Positions 1 to 11,398 of a DNA stretch of 64,000 nucleotides are shown piece after piece; the stretch's first letter is position 1, and every line of letters begins with the position of its first letter. The notes under the pieces are model-generated. The model saw nothing but the letters and a program-made list of their open reading frames with translations. It was not told where the DNA came from and made no database searches. The translations under genes and the position numbers were made by a program. Source of the stretch: Misgurnus anguillicaudatus (taxonomy: Eukaryota; Chordata; Actinopteri; Cypriniformes; Cobitidae). The stretch spans positions 18,948,001 through 19,012,000 of the forward strand of contig NC_073355.2 in the NCBI RefSeq assembly GCF_027580225.2, in the 5' to 3' direction.

Positions 1-2165
1 AGGAACCTATCTAATCTAAATAGTGTGAGAAATGCAGTCGTCAGGCGCCTCCGGTTTGTTTTGTAAATAATGAAAATGACCCGTGCTGATAAATATAAGG
101 GACGTAACGGAAACATACTCTGTGGAAGTATGCTGACGTAAATGTTTGGACATGTACATGCCAAACATGCATACTTGCATTATTGTGGCATTTGTGCACA
201 ACACGTTGCTTTATGAATTGCATTTTAGCACAAAATGACTCGAGTAGGGTATTTTTAGCTTTTAACCTGTAGCATAAATTGCCTTCAATGAGGCTAATCG
301 GATTCAGATGTCTCATTTACAGGTTTGTGTCGTAGGTGTGTGAAGCAATGGCTGAATAATGATTTGCAGCTATTCTGGTTTTTATTATTACACATGGATA
401 ACACAAATCACTTAATGACTGCAGTAAGCCTCAAATTTACATCAACTGCCAATACTGGAAAACCATGATGATGATGATGATGATGATATGGACATCCTTA
501 AACTACTGTTTGCATCCATGTGTTTCTACCCATGAAATCTGAATCTGAAAGCCGAAGCAGTCTGCTTCATCTGATGCTGGGATTTTATCTGAACCATGTG
601 CCACTGGGACAGGCTTTGATTTTTTTCTCTTTTTTTATTCTTATCTGTTTCATTGATGTTGCACGAATATATGTGACTGCTCACGATTGCCACTATTGTG
701 CTAAGTGATGAAGATTTTATTGTACTGTACACAATCTAAACTGGACATATGTACCTTCATTTTGCTTTTGGAGACATATGATGACTTAACCTCAAGACGT
801 GATTGAGTGTGACTTCAAAAATGCCACAATTTCCTGGGCTGGTTGCTTTTTGCCACAAATTGCTTTATTTCCCAAAATAAGGGGAAAGTTTCCCCTTCCC
901 ACAAGTAGTCAGAAAGTGATGCGCTGTCACTTGGAATATTTCTTCTTGTTGAAAGTACCGGAGACAAAGCCAACAGCTGGCATCTGATCAGTTTTTCAGC
1001 TGGATCAAGGAGTGTTCTCCTGAAAAGACCTCTATTAGATTTTGTATGAGCTCGTGTCTCTGCTCCGGACCTCATATGGAAGTGCCAAGGTTCTCATACT
1101 GTTCCAAGTCAAACATTTCGCCTTCCTTCACACCTCAGGGGTGCCTCCTCCTATGTTTCCAAAATATATACTGCAAGAGAGTCGAATACGGAAGACCTGA
1201 ATCGATCATGTCACAACATTTTTTTATTTTAATAAAAACTGTGGACACAGATATTCAGTTTACTTATGGATGCATGCATGCAGACATGGAACTAATAACA
1301 AATGCCAATGGGACAAACCGGTGCTCCTGAGGTCCCAGAGACTGCAAGGCTTTTGTGGAAGCAAGCAAGAACTTCATGGAGATGAACTGCAAAAAATCTT
1401 TGGAAAGATCAATCTGAAGCTTTTTTATCTCAAGTTTAAAATGAGGAGTGGAGTCATATTGTGTGCTACTGACGCTTGCATTGGTTTGCTTTGTGATCAA
1501 TGATGAGGTTTGTATCCTCGAATGTGCCAATGACCCACAACCTTCCTTGGATCTTTTAAATGTTCACCTATTTCTTAAGAGCTCTGCTTTGCCTGAACAA
1601 CCAAATGAGACGGCTGAAAAGATGTTTTTTTTCTGTAAATGACCATGCTTGTGATGATGCAGCCTGTTTTTATGTCGACATTCACTTGGATGATGTCATA
1701 TTGATACACTGATACATGCACAAAACAAGAAAATGGCCTCTGAAAAGGACATTATTTGTAATATAGTACAAAAAAATGTGGTTCTTTTTAAATCATAGTC
1801 CATGTGGCATATTTTTAGAAATGTTAGCAAGCACAAAGAAATTTTGTCTTTTTCTTGCAAATGATTTTTTGTCTTTTATTGAGATGTTTTGATATGACTT
1901 TACTGTAGGACAACCTGTTTTCTTTTATTTGCAGTTACTAATATATTGTACATGTAAAAACCTGTGGTTTCAATGAGCTTGATCTCAGTGTTTTCAGATT
2001 AAACTAAACATTAACGGATGGTGTCTTGTGTACAGCTGTGTGAGATTATTCTTTTATATGCAGTGTAGCAGAAACTTTGGTGATTGTTCATATTAGCATA
2101 AATGCTAGTATACATTTTATACAATAATTTTAAGTAATCCAATTTTAATAAGACATAGACATACA
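1..2165. other. Gene-free unique sequence, possible distal 3' UTR of a left-hand neighbour
   Basis: No open frame here has a recognisable family; all are under 100 codons and overlap in conflicting frames. The stretch is free of recognisable transposon ends. It is T-rich on the plus strand with several TGTA motifs and an AATAAA-type signal near 1230, which would suit a long 3' UTR of a plus-strand gene whose coding part lies left of the window. This is inference only, and ordinary intergenic DNA is at least as likely. Confidence 0.25.
465..487. repeat. (ATG)n microsatellite
   Basis: About seven uninterrupted ATG/GAT triplets in tandem, outside any supported coding region. Confidence 0.9.
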
Positions 2166-2474
2166 CACTGCAAAAAAACGATTTTCAAGAAAAGATTTTC
2201 TTAGTATTTTTGTCTTGTTTTCCGTAAAAATATCTAAAAATTCTTTAATGAAGATGCTTTTTGTTTATGAGCAAAACGACCCAAGAAAATAAGTATAGTT
2301 TTTTGATCAAAAATATCAAATTTAAGTAATTTTGTGCCTAAAACAAGCAAAAAAATCTGCTAATGTGGTAAGCAAATTTTAAACAAAGCAAATAAGAAAT
2401 ATTCGATATTTTTACTGAAAACAAGACAAAAATACTACAAAAAAATGTTTTCTTGAAAAACATTTTTTGCAGTG
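2166..2474. mobile_element. MITE with CACTGCAAAAA termini
   Basis: The left end reads CACTGCAAAAAAA and the right end TTTTTTGCAGTG. The arms are long and imperfectly inverted: the left arm carries TTAGTATTTTTGTCTTG and the right arm ACAAGACAAAAATACTA. There is no coding capacity. The same family recurs at 32741-34195 and 35631-35904, where TA flanks suggest a Tc1/mariner-like mobiliser. Confidence 0.85.
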
Positions 2475-2504
2475 CATACATACATACATACATACATACA
2501 CATA
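2475..2504. repeat. (TACA)n microsatellite
   Basis: Tandem CATA/TACA tetranucleotides directly abutting the right end of the preceding MITE. Confidence 0.85.
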
Positions 2505-2537
2505 CACATTTTTTAATACCGTTTCATTGCATTATAT

Positions 2538-3070
2538 ACAGTACTGTGCAAAAGTCTTAGGCCACCATGCCAGAATTAGATTTGTTGTTTTTGCAATGTT
2601 ATAGTGATCAAATATATATTTCTCAGTCTCTTTAATAGAATACATCTAGAAAATATATGGAATGTGTATATAGTAACTGTATATATAGTACAAACTGTAT
2701 AAAAATGTAAACTGATGTGCTAAGTTTTTACGGTAAACTCCACTTCCACTTGAGCAATAGCAGGCAGCTGCAGGATCTCTTAAACCTAAATAAAAATTAA
2801 ATCCTTATTTCTAATTTTTTTTAAAAGTTAGTCTTTTTACTTCATTCTGCTCAAAAACGCTCAAATGTGTTTAGTGCAAAGAGAGGTCACACTAAACACC
2901 GACGATGCCTAAAGACATTTACTCCTATTTTTTTTTTTTTTGTACATATTTCCTGTATTTTCTGTTTGTATCTTAATAAAATAGATTGAAAAATAAATAT
3001 GGATGGACATTAAAACTTCTAAAGCAACAAGTCTGGTGGTGGTGGCCTAAGACTTTTGCACAGTACTGTG
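2538..3070. mobile_element. Tc1-like non-autonomous TIR element
   Basis: The ends are inverted copies: ACAGTACTGTGCAAAAGTCT followed by TAGGCCACCA on the left, and the matching GGCCTAAGACTTTTGCACAG on the right. The interior has no transposase frame. The last ~100 bp are repeated at 48966-49082, so short reading frames starting at 2986 and 49002 share their first ~28 residues only because of this repeat. The superfamily call rests on the general look of the ends. Confidence 0.75.
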
Positions 3071-5455
3071 CATCAGATCAATGGCAGTGTTATGTAAATA
3101 GTGTTCAAGACATTATTTTGTTAAAGATCCGGAGTAAGGTAAGTAACATTAATCGCATACATTTTTTTTTCTATTCCTCTAAATCTATTTTTTCTTCAAG
3201 TCTCACGCATCCCCAGCTCATACAAAGCTCTTTTTTTTAAGTCAGTTCCTAAGTAGAGACACTAGAAGGCACTGTTGTAACTTTCTAAAAGTTCAGATTT
3301 AACCCACTCATAGCAGACACACTTTTTTGCTCATCCAAAAGGTTCAATTATACACTTGAATTTTTTTATTTTATATATATTTTTTTATATTTAAGATACA
3401 TTTTTGTTTTCATTGGTATTTCAATCACAGTCTCAGATCACATGTGGTTCCATTAATATTCCTTTATAATGATCAAAATTGTTTCAACAATACCTTACAA
3501 ATATGAGTATAGTTCCAAATTATTTTATAACAATTATAATTACATTGTTATAAATTATTTAAAAAAGCATACATCCTGATTGAAATAACATAACTTGTCC
3601 TTGATATTGATAAATAATGTAAACATGAAACGGAATACTGATTTTGATGTTTGAATCTGTTAAGACTTTACCGATTTGACATCAAACTTAGCTTTTCAAC
3701 AAATTCCTAGTTGTTTATTTTTCCCTGAATGTGGAAAAGTTTTGAGCCGTTTTAATGCTACTAAAAGATTCCCTGTAATTTCAGCAAAACATTTTCCTAA
3801 CTAACAGGCCAAGATTTTGAACCTTTAGTGTCATAAATCATTACTCTGCTGTTTCCTTTTGTTGTGCTGATGTGAATAATAAGCATCCAAGTATAGTTAC
3901 GCATATAATGTAACTAGGTTATTTAATAGTTGCTCTTCTCATTAATGCTTAGTATTTTGCATATATTTTAATGAGTATTTAATGGGTCGGATGCAGTAAG
4001 TGCTGTCAGGGGAAAATAAAAATCACAGGGTTGTGTATGTGACCTCGTTGGTGTGACGGCAGACAAGGGGTCAGTGTCACAAACAGGACAGAGACGCGCC
4101 ATAACGCCTTTCCTGTCAGCCGCGGGGCAGCTGCCGCTTCGCTGAGGTCTGTGTTCTGTCTGTCTGGTCGTGTGTGCGTGCGTGTGGAGGGGAAGAGTGT
4201 GGATTTCTTTTCTTGTGAAACAAATTGCACCCACAAGCACAAATTGGAAAGATCTCTACACATAGCACACTCTGCTTGTCTCATTCCAGGCATTGTCTAT
4301 GGAAATTTTAAGCGTTTATTTTTGGAAAGGCTGAATGAACATGAATCAAAGGCCTCTTTGCTCTAATAGAAAACATCACAGGTTTTTTTACTATATGATC
4401 TTTAATGAAATTCTGTGCAGCCAAGTTTTTTGGGAAATTGAGTTTGGCCCCTATTGTTGTCTTGTGGAATGCACAGCGAGTGCAGTGAAGTGAATGGAAT
4501 TGGGGGTGATGCCGGGCTTCTGTGACCCCCTGCCGTTTGTCTTTCATCAAGCAGGGCTTGGTGCCAGTGTCATGTGGGTTTGCTTTGCGACCTTTTTTAT
4601 CTAACAGGAACATCTGAGTGTGACCACTTTCCAAACAGATCAATGTGTTGTATGATCGTAGGTGTAGGTGTGAGTTTCTGATTGTTTTAACCACCAGCTT
4701 AAAAAATGATGTGGAAACTTTTTGGGACTTTCTTAGCAGCTCTGTTGTCATGTGTGATTCGGCTGAGACGGTGCTTACGTGCGTGAGGCCTTTAAGCATA
4801 CTAAAGGGCAAGATTTTGAGTCGTGGTGGCGAGGTGAGTTGCCTAGGACAATGCAAAGGGCCGTCTGTATTCACTGAGTCTGCATGCACATTCCTCACAC
4901 ACCAGTGGCTCTTTTTAACATAATTCTCCACCAGCAGGAAGGAGCAGGCCACTTTGAATGGCTCAATCCTGTTGTCTCCTGCCTTTTATTGAGGAGCGGT
5001 GTGGAGAAACCGGCCATTTTTCCACCGCTGTCAGTTAACTTCTCTGACTCCTCCCCTTGCTCTTCTTTAATACCCCACCATTCACAAACATCTAAAGCTG
5101 CTTATTCTGAACCCTACATCCTTTTCTTACCCATTTTGTCAGCTTTCCCCCGCACTGTTGCGATTTATATACCTCGGTCCTCTTTCCCACCACAGCACGG
5201 AGACAAGAGAGAGTTAACAAGGTATAACCTACATTAGTGCACTACGCTGCCCCTGAATACAGCAGAATTCCTCAAGAATGAATAACAACATAAAGGCAGT
5301 CTCTACACGAAAACTGTCATTGTGGTGAAGGGCAGGACACCAGAATTCTTTAAAACCTAAAATGAGTTATTTCTTTAAAAGGAGGCTCGATGATCATTTT
5401 TGTGACTTACTGTTTTCTGCATAAAATGTACTCTTTTGTTTGCATAAAGAAACTT
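3071..5455. other. Gene-free stretch, no recognised element
   Basis: The part from 3071 to 3960 is very AT-rich. From 3960 to 5250 it is less so and looks like unique sequence. It includes the longest open frame in the window, a 214-codon minus-strand frame at 4952-4308 of low-complexity composition that matches no family I recognise and has no supporting splice or promoter context. Confidence 0.6.
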
Positions 5456-6765
5456 TACATTACATTTAGTCATTAAGCGGAAATTTTTGTCCAAAGCCGC
5501 TTACAAATGAGGTTAACAATAGAAGCAATTAGAGCAACACAAGAACAGTAATACACAAGTCTCATCAAGTCTAACACAAGATATATAGCCATGGGTTAAT
5601 TTTTTCAAGACAGAAAAGATAAATATACAATAATAGAAAAATATATTAAGCTCTGTATTAGTAAGTGAGGTGTTCGCGGAAGAGATGGGTGTTGAGACGA
5701 TTTTTAAAGAATCAGCAGATCTTGTCGCAACTGGCAGATCATTCCACAGATAAGGAACAAATCCAGAGAAGGTATGCGATTAGTGGTGGTGTTTTTTTCC
5801 GTTTTTGGGATGGCACCACAAGCATATGCTCGGTGGCAGAGCGCAGGGATCTAAAGGGTAAGTCTGTATAAGCGAGTAAAGGTAAGGGGGTGCTGACTCT
5901 GTTGTGGTTTTAAAGGCCTGGAGCAGAGCTTTACATTTAATGCGAGCGACTGTAGGAAGCAAGTGTAACCTGACAAATAGATGAGTGACGTGCGCCCTCT
6001 TTGGCTCATAGAAGACCAGTCTTGCCACTGCATTCTGGATGATCTGTAGGGGTTTGTTTGTGCATGCTCAGATAGGAAAGGTCTAATTTTCCTAATGTAA
6101 AGAATGAATCTACAAGAGCGGGTGGTGCTGGCAACATGATCCTTGAAGCTACAAGCTTATCATTACCCCTCCCAGGTTTCTGGCTGTCCTGGAAGGTGTA
6201 ATGGTTGAAGAACCTTGTTATATAGAAAGATTGTGATGAATCTTAGGGTCAGTCGATATCACAAGCAGTTCTGTCTTTGCAAGGTTCAGCTGGAGATGAT
6301 GATCCTTCATCCAGAGTGAGATCGTCAGGCTGGAATGACAAGTGGAGTTGTGTGTCATCCACATAGCATTGGTAGATAAAGCCATTTTTTAATTACAGAA
6401 CCCAGGGATGTCATGTATATAGGAAAGAGCAGTGGTCCTAGCACTGAGCCTTGAGGTACCCCGGCATTGAAAAGTCACCTATCCAGGATACTCAAAATGA
6501 TCTGCCTGAGAAGTAAGACTTGGACTATAGTAGTGCCGTTCCAGAGACACCCATAGCCTCGGGGGTCGACAGGGTAAAAAGCAGCAGACAGATCCAGTAG
6601 GATCAGTACAGATGACTTGGAGGCTGCCCTTGCCTGCCTTAGGGCTTCAATGACTGAAAGCAGCACAGTCTTAGTGTAGTGACCGCTCTTGAAGCCAGAC
6701 TGATTGCTGTCCAGGAGGTTATTTTAGTTTATTTTGTGTGAAGAAGGAGGAGAGCTAGTTAAAAC
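5456..6765 (-). mobile_element. Degraded L2-type LINE (non-LTR retrotransposon) 3' part
   Basis: Read on the minus strand, this holds broken pieces of a reverse transcriptase: SSVLILLDLSAAF near 6600, a YVDD catalytic box at 6365-6354 where most relatives have YADD, and EPKRAHVTHLF near 6000. The pieces lie in different frames with an internal deletion, so the element is dead. Its 3' end, at the low coordinate, is a tail complementary to the CGCTTTGGATAAAAGCG-type tail of the SINEs at 19705, 26752 and 43941. The 5' portion is missing beyond about 6765. Placement in the L2 clade is from memory of fish elements. Confidence 0.88.
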
Positions 6766-9700
6766 CACACATTGTTTTACTTTAAATGTGCTTTGTAGCG
6801 GATAAAGGTCATGCAGACTGTAAAAAGGTGATAAAGTATAGATCTTTTATGTGAAACTACCGGACCAGAGATGGTTCTCCTCTATGGCATCACTACGAAG
6901 AACCCAGCATCTTCATTTTACTTGTACATTTTTACACAGTACAAGATATATATTTGTATCAGTATGTATGTTACATAGGTTGGAACCCATGACTTTTGTA
7001 CTGCTAATGCAATGCCCTACAACTCAGAGATGTTTAAGCCTCTACAATACTTATAGCCTCAGTCAGGCAAAACATTTTGAATAGGATTCCATAGGATAGA
7101 TTTTGCTTCAATTGAGAAGCCTGAAGTTGTTGTTTTACTCGTCACTTATAAGCTTAACCGTTTGTCTGTTAATAATATTTACTATGTCATGTCACCTAGT
7201 TGCATAATGTTAAGCAATCCGATATCTGAATTGCTCAACGGAAGAAAGATGGTGTTTGTAATGGTATAGATGTCTGCAAAGATCCACTATTAGTCTGGTA
7301 ACTGTCAACATAAACATGTTAGACAGTCATGGTGCATCCTTTAAACCCTGGGAAAAATCTGTAACTCATTTGCTGCTTATTTGCATCCTTTTTAAATATA
7401 TTGGCCAACCGATCACTTTCCTTTAGTCATCAACCAGCCTTAGGAAAGCTAGATTTCCCAGTCAGATTCAGGGAGAGGAATAGATTCCCCCCTAAAAGTA
7501 TAAAGCAGTACAAGTTAATCAAGTTTGCAAAACCTTTAAATAAAATGCAATACCACATATTTACAAAATAAGTACTGTTAATAAGTCATTAAGTACATTT
7601 GTTAGCCATACTGTATCACAGTTTAGACTACTGTAACTAAAATTGTTTTATATTGTACTTATTGAGTTATGTAACTGTGCTGTTCCCTATTAGCCCTGCC
7701 CATCCTTGATTATATATAGATTATGTAAATGTATGTGGTACCAGTATTACAGAAGTGATTATTTGATTTGACAGCAGCGGGGATGTGAATTTATGAAGAC
7801 ATTTTTCAAGATTACTTAAAAATGCAAGATTGTACCTTCCAAAATGATTCAACGCTGCTTATGCAATAGTTTCTTCCATAAGAAAAACAGAGGTTTATCT
7901 GTGGCATCATGTAGCACCTTTATGACAGAAAATATTCCAGGAAATGACAGTGTCCAAAAGTGAAATCCAACGCACAGCTTTTATCTGTAAAAAATTTCAT
8001 CTAATTTTTGTGTCAGTTGTTGGCTGTTTTTCTACAAACCTCAATTTTACTTAAGATCCCTAAACCACCATGACTAAAATGTCTCGCTGTAGCTCTTGAA
8101 GTTTTCCAGCTACATCCACCATCTTGGCTCAGTCCTACAACTTGTTTAAGTTTTGACTTGAGAAAGTTTTATTTTTATAACCAAAGGGGATTTTCAGTTT
8201 TCCTGTCGAAAATCAAATATCATAAAAAATTCCATAAAGTCAGGTTTAGGGAACATTCAGAGGCATTATGTAAGGTACATCACTGATAATAGTTATGTAC
8301 ATTATATTGCATTTCTATCAAGAGATTCTTCTAAAAGTTCCACATTGCACCTTATATATTTACAAGGTTCAAAAACTTTTTCATATGGGTCTTTTAGACA
8401 CTTGTTGACCTTGACATTTTCTTATGCCAGTTTAACCATATAGGGAACCAAACAAATGTGAAAGCCTCAAGCCATAGACCACATGGTGGTTTACCGAACA
8501 CACAAATGGTTGCACAAGCAAAGCGACGGTTGCGAGTTTCTTTAAAAGAAGATGCCTACGTTTCTGTTATGAGTCAGAGGGCCCGGGGGCCTTGCATCTT
8601 TACTTACTAAAACCTTTTGAACTTTCGAAATAGATCATTGGCCATAAACTGCCTGTATTTTTATTCAACTGACATTCATATCAAACCATACTTAAATTTT
8701 CACTCTCACATTAAAGTCATCATGAAAGCTGATGTGAGATAGTGATCAGATGCTCTCAATTCCTGTTGATTCTGTGGCAATGCAGAAATGTTACTTCCAC
8801 TTTCACAACTTTATTTGCTTCATCTAAATACTGTGTACCTATATACATTATTTCCAAGAAGGTACATCTGATCACTAAAAGCGGTAGTAGAAGATCTTTA
8901 CAAAGCACATTTTGAAAGATTTTTTTGTGACTGATCTGAAAGGATAATTCATTGCTTTTAACTTCATTGTGAGTTCATATAAAGGTGCATGCTGCAGACG
9001 ATTAATCTGACAGCAGTAACTAGCACCCTGTCTCCTGAACGGATCCCATTAACCGCCAAGGAACAAGCGTTCCCAGTATCATGGCACATTTCCAGGCCCC
9101 CCCAGTTGCTGGCCGGAGCTGTAACCTCTATGAATGTGCTGAATGGAGCTGAGTGACTGTCTCCTAATCCAGCTATCATCAGCCAAAGTGGCTTTACATC
9201 ACAGAGCAAAAATCTCTGTTTTGGGGATTTTTATGGAGGGTTATCAAACTGAAATGTAACTGCCTGCTGAGTGATGTCTCCTGGGTGTCCCGAAAGTTAA
9301 ACAATAATTCATTCAGCGGTTCATTTGTCAGTACTTGGATTTGGACATTATGTGCTCTCACCTGAACCAGAAACTATACACTCTTAACCCGAATTAACTT
9401 TACTAGAAAATTGTGCGGAATACCGTTGCACTAAATCATTTAAGTTTTTACACAGGGTAAAACTAAACGGGGTTAGTTGTATTAACATAGAACTTTTAGT
9501 GGGTGTAGCAGACAAATCAAGTTGCCATTAGTAGTCTAAATTAAAAAGCATAATTTACATAAGATTTAGAAATATACATTTCTTAAGTTTAAGTTGATTT
9601 AATTTGTAATATCAATTGCTCTGTCCAACATCTTCACTTAGCTAATTAAGTTAAAAGATTTTCTATTTTTAATTATTTTACATTACTTTTGGTGTTATAA

Positions 9701-10156
9701 ATGGTATTATAACACAAAATTCATGACTGACTGAGTGAATCACTAAATAAACTTGATTCTCCACAGAAACGCACACAAAAACTGAATTTTTGACATGAAT
9801 TGTCAGTCCTGTGAAGAGAAATACAATAAAAATGTGCTGAAGTAAACACTGATCACCTGAATGGTGACTTCACAAAATTATCATTTACAACAAAACAACA
9901 TAATAGCTTGATCCAATATGACATTTTGATAACAAATTTTCAGGTATTTAAAGTTTCAGTTCTTATTCTGTGATAAAGCATAAATAATTCAAATATTCAG
10001 GCTAAAAGCGTTATAGGTATTCCTTAAAACATAATTACAACATCATACTGAGCATTTTAAGTTCACTTTGCTTAAATGTTTTAGTTTAATTAATTTTGTA
10101 CGCTTAAAATGTAATGAACTAAAATTTTTAAACAAAGGTCCAAAACACAAAATATT
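6766..10156. other. Gene-free stretch with a candidate conserved patch
   Basis: No supported gene. A short remnant at about 8317-8356 resembles one end of the family seen whole at 33607-33991. The segment 8960-9240 is GC-balanced, repeat-free and contrasts with its AT-rich surroundings, which makes it a candidate conserved non-coding element. The part from 9300 to 10150 is AT-rich and degenerate. Confidence 0.5.
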
Positions 10157-10390
10157 GGGGTGGTTTCCCGGACAGGGATTATCTTAAACCAGGACTAGGG
10201 CTTAGTTTAATTAGAACATATAACTTGTTTTAACAAATGTGGCTTACTAAAACCCTTACTTGTGTGCATTTTGAGGCAAAACAAAGGGCACTGCTGTGTT
10301 TTAAGATATGTCAGTGCAAGTTGTTTTCAAATTGGACAGCTTTTACATTTATTTTAGTCTAGGACTAGTCCCTGTCCAGGAAACCGCCCA
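10157..10390. mobile_element. TIR repeat, GGTTTCCCGGACAGGG family, copy 1
   Basis: The left end GGTTTCCCGGACAGGG is inverted at the right as CCCTGTCCAGGAAACC. AGGACTAGG and TAGGACTAG motifs sit just inside each end. A second copy in the same orientation is at 21096-21316. Non-coding. Confidence 0.85.
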
Positions 10391-10463
10391 ATTAAGTAAT
10401 GTATTCATTGTTTAAGTAAAGAAAATATCTGGGTTAACGGTGTACTAAAAAGAAGAGTTTGTA

Positions 10464-10736
10464 CACTGTAAAAAATCCTTGTTGCACTTACATTTTTAAG
10501 TTTAAACAAATTTTATTTTTATTACCCAAAAATGAGTCGTTTTTTTCTCCATACACCACGGTGCTTAATGGAAGTCGCTGTTCATGTTTCTACAGTAGCC
10601 CTGAATGGACAAACTGTTCTTCAGAGCGTGTTTTTCCCTACGTTGTCTGTAACTTGTCAAAAAAAGTTAAAATTACTTATTAATTCAAGCTGTTTAAACA
10701 TAAACATTTACGTGCAACAAGGTATATTTACAATGC
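10464..10736. mobile_element. CACTGTAAAAAA MITE enclosing a fragment of another repeat
   Basis: The left arm CACTGTAAAAAATCCTTGTT plus GCACTTA is answered on the right by GTGCAACAAGG. The enclosed part from about 10528 to 10650 belongs to the family of 33607-33991. The boundaries on the right are degenerate. Confidence 0.6.
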
Positions 10737-11398
10737 ACCGCAAGTCTTCTTACAAGTCACCGTCATGTTTCTACAGTAGCCCTAAATGGATAAGAACTTG
10801 TTTCATCCTTACGTTACATCTCAGAAGACGACATGTTTGTCCTGTGGCAGCTATCGTAGCTCCTCATTGCGTTTCGAAATTGAGGTTGTTTGCAATTCAC
10901 AATCTCACCTCTAGATGAAGCTAAAAAATACACATTATCAGTGTTGGGGAAGTTACTTTTAAAAGTAATGCATTACAATATTATAAATATATATAAAGTT
11001 ACTCCCAAAAAAGTAACTAATTTCGTTACTTAGTTACTGTTCATGGAAAGTAATGCTTAGTTTACTTTTTAGTTGCGCTACGTTTTCTTGGCTGAGGCTT
11101 GATCTCTTTCAGGCCTTGCAGGTGTTTTTTACGACTGAAAAGTTCTGAAATCAGAAATTGCATTTATCAAACTGTTCCCACACAGGCGTGTTCGCATTGA
11201 GTACATAATGTGACTACGTTTAGTTTAATTCAGTACATATTTTTTTAAATCAAATTAATGAAACAAAAAAGTAACTCCAAATATTAATGTGTACATTTAA
11301 AAAGTAATTTGTTACTTTACTCTTTACTTCAGAAAAGTAATATTATGCACGTTACTTGTAATGCTTTATCTCCAACACTGCACGTTACACCTTTAAAG
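10737..11398. mobile_element. Copy of the AAAGGTGCAGTGTGTAA family, split by an inserted hAT-like element
   Basis: This aligns by eye with the right two thirds of 33607-33991, including the segment before the CTAGATG motif and the terminal ACACCTTTAAA. The terminus is interrupted between 10938 and 11381 by a separate element. A 20-base stretch at 10583-10602 recurs exactly at 10764-10783, so part of the family is present twice in this mosaic. Confidence 0.7.
10939..11380. mobile_element. hAT-like TIR element with 8-bp target duplication
   Basis: The ends are CAGTGTTGGGGAAGTTACTT and, inverted, GTTACTTGTAATGC through CCAACACTG. The flanks are CACATTAT on the left and CACGTTAC on the right. 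They match at six of eight positions and differ by two transitions, as expected for an aged 8-bp duplication. No transposase frame is present. Confidence 0.82.

Noticed and set aside
2986..3240. Frame sharing its first ~28 residues with one at 49002-49196
   Set aside because: The similarity comes from two copies of the same non-coding Tc1-like element end.
4308..4952. 214-codon minus-strand open frame, the longest in the window
   Set aside because: No recognisable domain, composition like translated non-coding DNA, no promoter or splice context. Chance frames of this size are expected in 64 kb.
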